64,000 bases of DNA. Origin: Pseudonocardia sp. (GTDB lineage: Bacteria; Actinomycetota; Actinomycetes; Mycobacteriales; Pseudonocardiaceae). Location: NCBI RefSeq assembly GCF_025465255.1, contig NZ_JAODNI010000215.1, positions 1-64,000 of the forward strand. The letters are read 5' to 3'. Of the stretch, positions 34,588 through 43,189 are shown one piece after another; the first letter of the stretch is position 1; each line of letters opens with the position of its first letter. The position numbers were made by a program, and so were the translations under genes. The notes beneath the pieces were generated by a model that saw only the letters and a list, made by a program, of their open reading frames with translations, did no database searches and was not told the DNA's origin.

Positions 34588-36672
34588 TCACTGGGGACCC
34601 GCCGCGTTCTTGCGCAGCACGGCGTCGAACCCGTTCTGGTAGGTCAGGGTGTACTTGCCCGACGCGACGGCCTGCCGGATGACGTCGAGGGTCCAGCCGG
34701 GCTGCTTGCCGTTGAGCACGACGCCCTCCAGCTCCATCGACTTGTACGCCAGGATGACGTCCGGGTACTCCAGGTTGATGCAGGGGATCGGATCGGCCGC
34801 GAGCGCGGGACAGTTCTTCCCGTCGATGTTGCCGCCGCGGTCGTACTTCCCGATCCCGGTCAGCCCATACGGTCCCACGCTGGAGATCGGCATGATCTTG
34901 CTGCCCGGCGGGGTGGTCGCGTAGACGTCGCGGGTGATCGCGATGTCCTCGGCGGTGACGTTCATGTAGGCGTCGTTGCCGCCCCGGATGACGATGACGG
35001 AGCAGAACGTCAGCAGCATGCCGACCGCCAGGATCTTCTCCCGACCGCGGTTCTTGCGGGCGAAGCTGCGGAGGGCGTCCGCGCCGAGGATCGTGAGGAT
35101 CGGCAGGCCGTACAGCACGATGCGCAGGAACAGCTCGCCGCCGTAGCTCTGTACCGCGGCAAAGGCCATCGGCACCGCGGCCAGGGCGATCGGCACGAGG
35201 TCCCGGCGGCGCTTCCAGTAGACCCACGCCCCGACGATCGCGAGCAGCCAGGTCAGGCCCGGCACCAGGATCCGCATCAGCTTGACCGCGATCTGCCCGG
35301 TGTCCCCCGCGAGCCGGTCCGCGACGCCGGACTGCAGCGCCCCGTCGTCCTCACCGCTCCCGGTGATCAGGCTGAGCTGCGTCAACCAGAAGTCCCGGCC
35401 CGCGATCAGCACGTAGACCGCGACGGCCAGGATCGCGACGAGCACGAGGCCACGGCCGCGGAACCGGCCCACGACCGCGAGCACCGCGAGCTGGCCGATG
35501 ATCGCGAACGGGGTGAGCTGGTGGGCCGGCGCGATGGCCAGCAGGCACAGCGACGCGCAGAAGTAGATCAGCAGCAGCTGCCGCGGAGGCAGCGTCGGCC
35601 GGTTCGGCGGGGTCATCGCCGCGACCGTCCAGCGTCGCCAGAGCGGGAGCTTCGTGGCCGTCCCGCTCGGCCAGTGGGAGGCGCCGAGCGGGTCCGTCCG
35701 GCGGGTCGCCAGCGGGCCGAGCGCGAACGTCAGCACCGTCAGCAGCAGCACGATGCCGGTCGCCTGCGGCGAGAAGTAGTCCTGCTCGATCCAGTTCAGG
35801 CCGACGAACAGCCACGCCGCGACCCACGGCGCGCGGTGCCCGCCGAGCATCGACTTGGCCAGCGCGTAGACGCCGATCGCCCAGACCGCGACGACGGCGG
35901 GCGGGAACCAGCGCAGCACGACGTCGAGCTGGGTGACCCCGGCTGCGTCGCGGAAGAACGCCCACTGGGCGAAGAACGCGGGCCAGTAGAACCGCGCGTC
36001 GACACCCTGCGGCGGGACGCCGTTGCCGTTCGAGATCGCGTCGACGAACCCGGAGATCAGCCACGCCGTGGTGAACCGAGCCTCCGGCATGACCACCGAC
36101 GGCATGCCGGTGCTGCAGAGGATCAGGATGCCGGTCGCGGTGCCGAGCATCGGCACGCGCGGCCGCGGGGACCAGAGCTCGGCGACGCAGGCGCCGACGG
36201 CGCAGGCCAGCGCGAGCCAGCCGGCGATGCCCAGGACCTGGGCGAGGCCCCAGCCGCCGAGCTCGTCGAGGTTCGTCGTGGCCGCGGCGACCGGCAGCAG
36301 CGCAACAGCCAGCAGCGCGAGCGCGGGCGAGAGCCAGATCCACAGCCGCGACACCGGCTCGGTGTCCGCCGGTCGGGGCGACGACGGCCCGCGCGGGCCC
36401 GAGGCCTGCGCGGGGACCGGTGGCCGGCCCTCGGCGTGGAGCATCTGGGTGGGCGGGTCGACGCCGCGCACCGCGGTGGTGGCGGACTCGCCGTGCCGGG
36501 CGTCCGGGACCGAGTAGTACTGCGTCTCGCCGTCGTCGTGGCCGTCGGGGTGTCCGGTCGGCGGTACGACGGGGATCACCTGCGTGGGGGGATCGATCGG
36601 ATCGCGCTCCCGCCCGGGTACGTCCTGCCCGTCACGGCCGTCACCCGGCTGACGGGTGTCGGTCGAGGTCAC
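34588..36672 (-). CDS. Large polytopic membrane protein, polysaccharide module
   Basis: A 694-residue protein. A hydrophilic, Pro/Asp-rich N terminus (about residues 1-115) is followed by 12-14 hydrophobic segments (about 118-560) and a soluble C-terminal domain (about 565-690) with two cysteines (KNCPAL and IPCINL) that could form a disulfide outside the cell. The topology and a loop with FWLTQLSLITGSGEDD recall GT-C-type glycosyltransferases or polysaccharide polymerases, but I see no diagnostic motif. The GTG start has GGAGG 7 bases upstream and overlaps the flippase stop codon by 4 bp (GTGA). Confidence 0.75.
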   Translation of the reverse strand: MTSTDTRQPGDGRDGQDVPGRERDPIDPPTQVIPVVPPTGHPDGHDDGETQYYSVPDARHGESATTAVRGVDPPTQMLHAEGRPPVPAQASGPRGPSSPRPADTEPVSRLWIWLSPALALLAVALLPVAAATTNLDELGGWGLAQVLGIAGWLALACAVGACVAELWSPRPRVPMLGTATGILILCSTGMPSVVMPEARFTTAWLISGFVDAISNGNGVPPQGVDARFYWPAFFAQWAFFRDAAGVTQLDVVLRWFPPAVVAVWAIGVYALAKSMLGGHRAPWVAAWLFVGLNWIEQDYFSPQATGIVLLLTVLTFALGPLATRRTDPLGASHWPSGTATKLPLWRRWTVAAMTPPNRPTLPPRQLLLIYFCASLCLLAIAPAHQLTPFAIIGQLAVLAVVGRFRGRGLVLVAILAVAVYVLIAGRDFWLTQLSLITGSGEDDGALQSGVADRLAGDTGQIAVKLMRILVPGLTWLLAIVGAWVYWKRRRDLVPIALAAVPMAFAAVQSYGGELFLRIVLYGLPILTILGADALRSFARKNRGREKILAVGMLLTFCSVIVIRGGNDAYMNVTAEDIAITRDVYATTPPGSKIMPISSVGPYGLTGIGKYDRGGNIDGKNCPALAADPIPCINLEYPDVILAYKSMELEGVVLNGKQPGWTLDVIRQAVASGKYTLTYQNGFDAVLRKNAAGPQ

Positions 36673-38243
36673 CTCTTCACCTCCGGTCGGAGCCGGCGCC
36701 GCAGCGCCGGGGGTACGAGGACGGCCGCCGCGCTGAGCACCTGGACGGCGAGGTAGCCGAGCGCGATGGGGAGCAGGGCGGAGTCCGTGGTCGAGCCGAC
36801 CGGGGGCGTGGGCAGCACCGCGACGACCGCCAGCACCAGCAGCGTGTTGACGAGCTGCAGCCGGCTGAAGGCCAGCGCCGCGCCGGCTGCCTGCCGCACC
36901 CCGAGCTCGTGCACCACGACGAGCCGGAACACCAGCCCGATCATCAGGATCTGCAGGATCCGGCTGGCCTCGGCGTAGCCCGGCCCGAAGACCAGCAGCA
37001 CCGGCTGGGCCAGCATGATCGCGATCGCGAGCACCGGCAGGAAGAGCACCATCATCCGGCGCTGGGCCGCCCGGGCCAGCGCGGCCGCGCGCAGGGGCTC
37101 CCGCGCCGTCTGGACGGCGAGCGAGTCCATGTAGAAGGTGGCCGCGATGTCGACGACGGACACCGCCTGCCAGACGATGAAGAACGCGGCGCCCGGCCCC
37201 GGGCCGAACCGTAGGGTCACCAGCAGCGTGACCTGGTTGTAGAGCAGGGCGCTGCCGATCTGGGCGACGGCCGTCGGGCCGAGGAAGGAGACGGCCTCCC
37301 GGCGGCTCGGCAGCACCGAACCCTCGGCCCGGCGGGCGAAGCGGCGCACCAGCAAGGCGATGACCAGCGTCCCGCCGACCGTCCACACGACGATCGGGAG
37401 GACCCAGGACACCACGAGGCCCTGGGCGCCGAGTCCTGCCCCCAGCGCGACCAGCAGCCCGATGCGGGCCACCGCGAACAGCCCGTTGCGCCACACCGTC
37501 CACCAGGGCCGGTGCATCGCGACCAGGATGAAGTCGTGGACGACGAACACGGCCCAGCCGGCGCAGGCCAGCACGAACAGCAGGACGCCGACGCCGATCG
37601 AGCCGTCGTCGGGTGAGAGCAGCCCGGACGCCGTCGCCCCGAGGTCCGGCACGATCAGCACGTAGACCAGCCCGACGAGGGCGGACAGCGGCATGATCAG
37701 GAAGAGGCTGCCCCACACGAGCCGGGGCGCCTTGCGGCCGGATCCGGGGAGCCAGCGGAGCAGACCGACGTTGATGTTCAGCTGGGCGCAGCCGCCGATG
37801 AGGATGAACGCCGAGACGACGGCCGAGGCCCGCCCGACCTCCTCCTGCGGCATGATCCGCGCGGCGAGCAGCCAGCTGAGGAAGCCGGCCAGCGAACCGA
37901 GGGCCGAGCTGATGGACAGCGCGAGGCCTTCCCCGGCGCCGCTCTTCTTCCGGCCGGGGGTCGTCCCCGGTTCGTCGGGCGTGATGGCCGGGGCGACCAC
38001 GCCCAGGACGACGGTCGGGCTCTCGCTGCCCGCCACGCCGCCGCCGGGGACCTCATCCGAGGCCTCGCTCCCGCCCACCGCCGGGGGAAGCTCGACCGTC
38101 GGCCGGTCCGCGTCGTGCGGCGGCAGGACCACCGTCGGTTCGTCCGCGCCCGGTACCGGGCCGGTCCGGGGCCGCGGGGTCGGCCGCGGATGGCCGGCGC
38201 GCTGGGCCGGCGGTTCGACCCCGGCCACGTCCCGTGCCGTCAC
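36669..38243 (-). CDS. Wzx-type oligosaccharide flippase
   Basis: A 524-residue membrane protein. About 115 hydrophilic residues (with repeated PTVVLPP/PTVELPP/PTVVLG motifs) precede 12-14 hydrophobic segments of the MVF/MATE-like flippase fold (ISSALGSLAGFLSWLLAARI near residue 125, IWQAVSVVDIAATFYMDSLA near 355). It probably flips lipid-linked sugar units across the membrane. Its GTG start overlaps the stop of the 125-residue gene (GTGA), and its own stop overlaps the next start, so translation is coupled. It resembles the flippase half of the 797-residue fusion at 23608-26001. Confidence 0.85.
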   Translation of the reverse strand: MTARDVAGVEPPAQRAGHPRPTPRPRTGPVPGADEPTVVLPPHDADRPTVELPPAVGGSEASDEVPGGGVAGSESPTVVLGVVAPAITPDEPGTTPGRKKSGAGEGLALSISSALGSLAGFLSWLLAARIMPQEEVGRASAVVSAFILIGGCAQLNINVGLLRWLPGSGRKAPRLVWGSLFLIMPLSALVGLVYVLIVPDLGATASGLLSPDDGSIGVGVLLFVLACAGWAVFVVHDFILVAMHRPWWTVWRNGLFAVARIGLLVALGAGLGAQGLVVSWVLPIVVWTVGGTLVIALLVRRFARRAEGSVLPSRREAVSFLGPTAVAQIGSALLYNQVTLLVTLRFGPGPGAAFFIVWQAVSVVDIAATFYMDSLAVQTAREPLRAAALARAAQRRMMVLFLPVLAIAIMLAQPVLLVFGPGYAEASRILQILMIGLVFRLVVVHELGVRQAAGAALAFSRLQLVNTLLVLAVVAVLPTPPVGSTTDSALLPIALGYLAVQVLSAAAVLVPPALRRRLRPEVKR

Positions 38244-38617
38244 TGCGCCACCACGGCGTGCCGCAGCAGGAACGGCACGCTGACAGCGGTCAGGATGAAC
38301 AGCATCCAGTTGGGATGCCACCAGACGGTGCTCACCATGACCTGCGCGGCGAGCAGCGTGGTGGCGACGCCGACACCGATGGTCAGCAGCCAGACGTGGG
38401 CGGCGGGTGCGCGTCGCAGGAAACCCGCCGCGGCCCAGCCGGGGCCCAGCAGCAGGAAGGCGATCGTCACGAACAGCCGGACGTCGCCGGCGATCCCGCC
38501 CGAGACGTTCAGCAGGTTCAGCCCACAGGCCACCAGACCGGCCACGGCCAGCAGCAGCGCGACCGCGCGGCGTGCCGTGCGGGCTCGGGTCAGTTCGGCC
38601 GCGGAGGGCATGCTCAC
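38240..38617 (-). CDS. Small four-TM membrane protein, polysaccharide module
   Basis: A 125-residue protein with four hydrophobic segments (AVALLLAVAGLVACGLNLL, FVTIAFLLLGPGWAAAGFL, VWLLTIGVGVATTLLAAQVM and WMLFILTAVSVPFLL). No family is recognised. It overlaps the downstream flippase gene by 4 bp and is therefore part of the same operon; a helper of the flippase or polymerase is plausible. Confidence 0.75.
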   Translation of the reverse strand: MSMPSAAELTRARTARRAVALLLAVAGLVACGLNLLNVSGGIAGDVRLFVTIAFLLLGPGWAAAGFLRRAPAAHVWLLTIGVGVATTLLAAQVMVSTVWWHPNWMLFILTAVSVPFLLRHAVVAQ

Positions 38618-38711
38618 CGCGTCACTCCGTTCCTCGCCGGTTCGTCACCGGGCTTCTCACGTTCGCCGGGACGGCTTCCGACCCCGTCCGGCTGCCGGCC
38701 CACGCATGACC

Positions 38712-38736
38712 CGGCGCCCGTCGCGGACGGGCGCCG
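38712..38736. terminator. GC-rich hairpin after the GT2 gene
   Basis: An 11-bp stem (CGGCGCCCGTC and its complement) with a 3-base loop, 26 bases beyond the stop codon of the glycosyltransferase gene on the minus strand. It separates that gene from the downstream flippase operon. Confidence 0.6.
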
Positions 38737-38761
38737 AGGTCCACACAGGTGTGACGTCCCG

Positions 38762-39805
38762 TCAGGACGCCTCCTCCTCCAATGCGTAACGCATCTCGAG
38801 CTCCTGACGCTCCGCCTCGTCGCGCTGCGGCGACGGGCGGTTGGCCGGGTCTGCCGGGCGGTTCCCGTTCCGCGGGGTCGGCGACGGGCGGACGGGCGGA
38901 CGCACCGTCATCGCCGGGCCGGCCGGCTCCGACGGGTGCATCGGGAGGCCCGTCGACGAGTAGCCACCGTTCACCGCGGGGAAGCCGTTGGCCGGCGTCG
39001 CCGGGCCGAGGTCGACCTCCAGGTCGTCGTGGAACGAGGGGCCGGTGGCACCGTTCGACTTCTTCAGGACCGCACGCCGGCGCTCCGCGGCGAGCGTGCG
39101 CAGCACCCGGGTGCCGTCCGCGAAGGTCCGCAGGTTGGTCTCGCCGAACATCCGCTCGCGCTCGAGCGAGGGCACCTCGGTGATCTTGAGGCCGGCGGCC
39201 GCGACGCGGCAGTTCAGCACGGTCTCGATCTCGAAGCCGTCGCCCCAGAGCATCGACCCGTCCGTGGGTGCGGGAGCGTCCACCGCCGGCAGTTCCAGCA
39301 CGGGCAGAAGGTCGGCCCAGAAGGCGTTGTAGCCGTAGCACAGGTCCGTGTACCGGGTCTTGAACAGCGCGTTGGCCACGCCGTTGAGCCCGAAGTTGCC
39401 GGTCTTGCGCAGGAGCGTGATGTCGTCGCTGCCCCCGCCCCGGACGAACCGGCTGCCCTTCGCGAAGTCCGCGCCCGCGACGAGGGCCGCGACGAACGCG
39501 GGGATCTCGTTCGGGTCCGCGGAGCCGTCCGCGTCGAACATGACGATCACATCGCCGGTGGCCGCGGCGAACCCGCAGGCCATGGCGTTGCCCTTGCCCT
39601 TGCGTGTCTGCGCGATGATCTTGGCCCAGGGCAGGACCCGTCGGGCCGTCTCGACGGTCCCGTCGATCGAGTTCCCGTCGACCACGATCACCTCGTGCAC
39701 GGCGGGCCGCACGGCGGCGATCGCCGGCAGCACCACCTCGAGATTGCGTGCCTCGTTACGGGTCGGCACCACCACGGACACCGTCGGGCTTCCGCTGCGT
39801 TGCAT
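38762..39805 (-). CDS. Family 2 glycosyltransferase
   Basis: A 347-residue GT-A enzyme. It opens with VSVVVPTRNEARNLEVVLP, has the nucleotide-sugar segment VIVVDGNSIDGTVETA and the metal-binding DxD in VIVMFDADGSADPNEIP near residue 93. It is close to the dolichol/polyprenyl-phosphate mannosyltransferase branch. The last 80 residues are Pro-rich and low-complexity (charged tail). I chose ATG 39805 with GGGGAG 7 bases upstream, over an in-frame start at 39823. It probably makes a lipid-linked sugar donor or adds sugars for the adjacent flippase. Confidence 0.88.
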   Translation of the reverse strand: MQRSGSPTVSVVVPTRNEARNLEVVLPAIAAVRPAVHEVIVVDGNSIDGTVETARRVLPWAKIIAQTRKGKGNAMACGFAAATGDVIVMFDADGSADPNEIPAFVAALVAGADFAKGSRFVRGGGSDDITLLRKTGNFGLNGVANALFKTRYTDLCYGYNAFWADLLPVLELPAVDAPAPTDGSMLWGDGFEIETVLNCRVAAAGLKITEVPSLERERMFGETNLRTFADGTRVLRTLAAERRRAVLKKSNGATGPSFHDDLEVDLGPATPANGFPAVNGGYSSTGLPMHPSEPAGPAMTVRPPVRPSPTPRNGNRPADPANRPSPQRDEAERQELEMRYALEEEAS

Positions 39806-40314
39806 CGCCGATCTCCCCCTCATCGCACCGGTCGTGCGGTCGCGGTGACGCCGTGGCGTCCGATCCCTGCTCTGCCCAGACTTCTACCCGGAAACGTGCT
39901 CATCGCTCGGACTATCTCCTCGGGCAGGCGTTGCGTTACGTGACGTACCGCTCGTCCTTCCGGGCACACGCCGATGGTCCAACCGTCTGGCGGTGCGAGA
40001 ACCGACACCACTGTCGCGGGCACCGGGCGAACTCTACGGAAACCGCACGTCCGGCGTTCGACCGGGCTCGATCATCGGGCCGTTCCGGCACGTCGGACAG
40101 CCTTCACGAGGGACCGGCCCCGGGCGTCGTGATCGTCGGCCGGACCCGGCACCGGCGCCGTGATCTTCCCGGTCGGGGGTCCGGCGGAGCGGCTCCCCGC
40201 TGACGGTACCGTCCTGCGGTACCGCAACACGGGTGCACGGCCCGTGACCGACATCCCGGGCGCGGACGGCCGAGCGGGGCCGGGCCGCCCCGGAACCCAG
40301 GGGGCCCTGCGCCG
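39806..40314. other. 509-bp intergenic region between two divergent glycosyltransferase genes
   Basis: No ORF with convincing codon usage. The right part holds two copies of the palindromic octamer CGGTACCG (40204-40211 and 40217-40224, 13-bp period). A TTACGTGACGTA stretch lies near 39933. Both are candidate regulator sites for the two promoters that must lie here. I see no clear -35/-10 pair for either gene. Confidence 0.5.
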
Positions 40315-41187
40315 ATGTTGCCCGGCAGTTTCCAACCGACAGTCTCCGTCTGCATCCCGGTCTACAACGGCGAGGCGTACCTCGCGGAGACGATCCGCTC
40401 GGTGCTCGACCAGACCTACGGGGACTTCGAGCTCGTCCTGCTGGACAACAACTGCAGCGACCGCAGCCCCGAGATCATGCGTTCCTTCTCGGACCCGCGC
40501 ATCCGCATCGAGCGCAACGCCGAGACGCTCCCCCAGCCCCGCAACTGGCGGGTCTGCGTCGACCACACGCGCGCGCCCCTGATCAAGGTGCTTTGCGCGG
40601 ACGACGTCCTCCACCCCCGCTGCCTCGAGCTGCAGACCCAGCCGCTGCTGGACGACCCGGGCCTCGCCGTCGTCGCCTCCCGCCGGCACATGATCGACGA
40701 GCAGAGCCGGGTCATCGTGCCGCGCCGCGGCCTCTCCGGGCTGATCGGCGTGCACAACGCCGCCGAGGTCGCCCGGAAGGTCGTCCGGAACGGGGCGAAC
40801 CCGATCGGCGAGGTCGGCAACGTCATGTTCCGGCGCGCGGACTTCATGGCCATCGGGGGCTGGCGCGAGGACCGCCCGCTCGTCATGGACGTCGACTGCT
40901 TCGTGCGTCTCCTCCAGTTCGGCGAGTTCCTCGGCCAGCCCGAAGCCCTCGCCGCCTTCCGGATCGGCGGCAGCTCGATCAGCGCCGAGCGGATGGACGA
41001 GATCTACGCGGCGCAGCGGGCGCTGACCGAGGAGCTGGGCGAGTCCCCCGAGTACGACGTGCGGGGCCTCGACGTGACGATCGGTCGCGCGCTCGCGCCG
41101 TTCGGCCGGATGCGCCGTTCCCTGCTGTTCGCGATGTCGGGCCTCGCGGCGAAGCGGGACGCCCGGCGGGAGAGCGTCACCACCTGA
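40315..41187 (+). CDS. Family 2 glycosyltransferase
   Basis: A 290-residue GT2 enzyme: VSVCIPVYNGEAYLAETIRS at the N terminus, LVLLDNNCSDRSPEIM as the second strand and KVLCADDVLHPRCLEL, with the DD at about residue 97 in the DxD position. GWREDRPLVMDVDCFVRLL near 187 is the acceptor-side ED/DD region. It lacks a membrane anchor. It is divergent from the other glycosyltransferase gene and probably belongs to the same surface-glycan pathway. ATG 40315 is preceded by AGGGGG 10 bases away. Confidence 0.87.
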   Translation: MLPGSFQPTVSVCIPVYNGEAYLAETIRSVLDQTYGDFELVLLDNNCSDRSPEIMRSFSDPRIRIERNAETLPQPRNWRVCVDHTRAPLIKVLCADDVLHPRCLELQTQPLLDDPGLAVVASRRHMIDEQSRVIVPRRGLSGLIGVHNAAEVARKVVRNGANPIGEVGNVMFRRADFMAIGGWREDRPLVMDVDCFVRLLQFGEFLGQPEALAAFRIGGSSISAERMDEIYAAQRALTEELGESPEYDVRGLDVTIGRALAPFGRMRRSLLFAMSGLAAKRDARRESVTT

Positions 41188-41245
41188 CGTCCTCCTCCCG
41201 CCCGTCCCTCCGGGCAGGTGCATTCGGGTGGCTCTCGCACAGGGT

Positions 41246-41275
41246 TTGCGACAGCCCCGATCGGGTGTTTAGCCT
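41246..41275 (+). promoter_or_regulatory. Promoter of the cbiMNQO operon
   Basis: TTGCGA (41246-41251), 18-bp spacer, TAGCCT (41270-41275), leaving a leader of about 78 bases before cbiM. Just upstream is an inverted repeat with GTGC/GCAC ends (41218-41240) that could bind a metal sensor. I found no cobalamin riboswitch in the leader. Confidence 0.5.
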
Positions 41276-41359
41276 GGACTGCCGCCGGTCCCCCGGTCGG
41301 TCCCCATCGGCCGCCTGGAGGACGGGTTGTCCGGATCGCCGCACGAGGTGGTCGTCGCC

Positions 41360-42046
41360 ATGCACATGAGCGACGGCCTCGTGAACGCCCCCACGTCCCT
41401 GCTGTTCGGCGCGGTCGCGCTCGTCTGGCTGGTGCTGGCCGCGCTGCGCGCCCGTGCGGACCTCGACGACCGCACGGCCCCGATGGCGGGCCTCGTCACG
41501 GCGTTCGTCTTCGCCGTGCAGATGATCAACTTCCCGATCCTGCCCGGCGCCAGCGGACACCTGCTCGGGGGCGCCCTCGTCGCGATCCTCGTCGGGCCGT
41601 GGGTCGGCACGCTCTGCATCGCGATCGTGCTGGTGGTGCAGGCGCTGCTGTTCGCCGACGGCGGGCTCACCGCGCTCGGCACGAACATCACGAACATGGC
41701 GCTGATCGGCGTCGTCGTCGGCTACGCGGTGGCCGTGGCGCTGCGTCCGCTGGCCCGGCGCGGCAAGGGCGGTCTCGCCGCGACGGCGTTCGTCGCCGCG
41801 TTCCTCAACACGGTCGTCGCGGCGCTGGGTTTCGTCGTCGAGTACGCGATCGGCGGCTCCGGCGGGGCGAGTCTCGGCACCGTGTTCGGGCTGATGGTGG
41901 GCCTGCACGCGCTGATCGGCATCGGCGAGGGCGTGATCACCGCGGCGACCGTCACGGCCGTCGCGGCCGTCCGCCCGGACCTCGTGCACCTGTTGCGCGG
42001 CGCGAAGACCCCGCTGCTGCGCCGCGCCGCCGGGACCGCGCCGTGA
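41360..42046 (+). CDS. cbiM: CbiM-type substrate-binding membrane subunit of a Co/Ni ECF importer
   Basis: A 228-residue S-component. The mature N terminus MHMSDGLVN fits CbiM/NikM, where the amino terminus and His-2 coordinate the metal; this is why I chose ATG 41360 over a longer ORF from 41327. About seven hydrophobic segments follow. QMINFPILPGASGHLLGGAL near residue 55 carries the second conserved His of the metal site. Together with the next three genes it forms a complete energy-coupling-factor transporter for cobalt or nickel. The genes overlap or nearly abut. Confidence 0.93.
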   Translation: MHMSDGLVNAPTSLLFGAVALVWLVLAALRARADLDDRTAPMAGLVTAFVFAVQMINFPILPGASGHLLGGALVAILVGPWVGTLCIAIVLVVQALLFADGGLTALGTNITNMALIGVVVGYAVAVALRPLARRGKGGLAATAFVAAFLNTVVAALGFVVEYAIGGSGGASLGTVFGLMVGLHALIGIGEGVITAATVTAVAAVRPDLVHLLRGAKTPLLRRAAGTAP

Positions 42047-42405
42047 CCCGGGGCCGCACCCTCGGCTTCCTGCTGGGGTTCCTCGCCGTCGCCCTGCTCG
42101 TCGCGGGCGGGTTCTCCTACCTTGCCAGCCCGGACCCGGACGGCCTGGACACCGTCGCGCTGCAGGGCTGCCAGGTCACCGAGACCGACGCCGGCGAGCA
42201 GCTCGCCGGCACGTGCATCGCGCAGAACGCCACGAACCACGCCCTGAGCTCGTCCCCGCTCGCGGACTACACGGTCGGCGGGGGCGCGGGCACCACCGGG
42301 CTGGCCGGGATCCTCGGCGTGATCGTCACGCTCCTGCTGGCGGGCGGCCTGTTCTGGGTGTTGCGCCGGCGCGGGGTCGCCCCTACCGATGACGGCCGGG
42401 GCTGA
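42043..42405 (+). CDS. CbiN/PDGLE-type accessory membrane protein
   Basis: A 120-residue protein with an N-terminal TM (LGFLLGFLAVALLVAGGFSYL), an extracytoplasmic loop starting with the PDPDGLDTVA signature of the PDGLE family, and a C-terminal TM (LAGILGVIVTLLLAGGLFWVL). It plays the CbiN/NikN role, letting the S-component load metal. Its GTG overlaps the cbiM stop by 4 bp. Two cysteines in the loop (GCQVTE and GTCIAQ) may form a disulfide. Confidence 0.88.
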   Translation: MTRGRTLGFLLGFLAVALLVAGGFSYLASPDPDGLDTVALQGCQVTETDAGEQLAGTCIAQNATNHALSSSPLADYTVGGGAGTTGLAGILGVIVTLLLAGGLFWVLRRRGVAPTDDGRG

Positions 42406-42421
42406 TGAGGGGTCGGGGCTG

Positions 42422-43189
42422 ATGGGCGCGGGCCACGCGCACCCGCTGCACCTCGCCCGGGACTCCCCGGTCCACAGGCTCCCGCCGCAGGTCAAGATCG
42501 TCGCGGCGTTCCTGGGCGTGGTCTGCGTGGTCGCGACCCCGCGCGAGGCGTTCGTCGTGTTCGCGGGGTATCCGGTGGTGCTCGGTGCGGTGTGGTGGGC
42601 CGCCCGGATCCCCGCCGGCTGGATCCTGCGCCGCGCCGTGATCGAGCTGCCCTTCGTCGTGCTGGCGGTGCTGCTGCCGCTCACCGGTCCGGACCCGCGG
42701 GTCGAGTGGCTGGGCATGTCGCTGTCGGAGCCGGGGCTGCTCGGGGCGTGGAACATCCTGATCAAGGGCACGCTCGGCGTCCTGACGTCGCTGACCCTGG
42801 CCGCGACGACGTCGATGCGGGATCTGCTCGTCGGGTTGCAGCGGCTGCACGTCCCGGCCCTGGTGACCACGATCGCGACGCTGATGCTGCGCTACGTGGA
42901 CGTGATCGTCGCCGAGGCCGGCCGGATGCGGCTCGCCCGCGTCTCCCGGGGGCACGACCCGCGCTTCCTCTGGCAGGCCGGGGCCACCGCCCGCGGCGTC
43001 GGGGCGTTGTTCGTCCGGTCCTACGAGCGCGGGGAGCGGGTGCACCTGGCGATGCTGTCCCGGGGCTGGTCGGGCGCGATGCCGGTGCTGTCGACGGCCG
43101 GGCTCGCGACGCGGCGGGACTGGACGGTGGGGCTGGCGCCGGTGGGCGCCGCGGCGCTGCTGGCCTTCTCGGGATGGGTGATCGTGTGA
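42422..43189 (+). CDS. cbiQ: CbiQ-type transmembrane (T) subunit of the Co/Ni ECF importer
   Basis: A 255-residue T-component. The start HPLHLARDSPVHRLPPQVKIV is typical of CbiQ. It has about five hydrophobic segments and coupling helices ending in conserved Ala-Arg-Gly-type motifs (RLARVSRGHDPRF near residue 170 and MLSRGWSGAMP near 213). I prefer ATG 42422 (16 bp after the previous stop); ATG 42389 would overlap the previous gene. It links the metal-binding subunit to the ATPase. Confidence 0.9.
   Translation: MGAGHAHPLHLARDSPVHRLPPQVKIVAAFLGVVCVVATPREAFVVFAGYPVVLGAVWWAARIPAGWILRRAVIELPFVVLAVLLPLTGPDPRVEWLGMSLSEPGLLGAWNILIKGTLGVLTSLTLAATTSMRDLLVGLQRLHVPALVTTIATLMLRYVDVIVAEAGRMRLARVSRGHDPRFLWQAGATARGVGALFVRSYERGERVHLAMLSRGWSGAMPVLSTAGLATRRDWTVGLAPVGAAALLAFSGWVIV

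Noticed and set aside
36673..37716. 1042-residue version of the large membrane protein
   Set aside because: The extra N-terminal part is the wrong frame of the flippase gene; GTG 36672 has a ribosome site and a 4-bp coupling overlap.
41276..41359. Cobalamin riboswitch in the cbiM leader
   Set aside because: No B12-box or the expected long folded leader; only about 78 bases are available.
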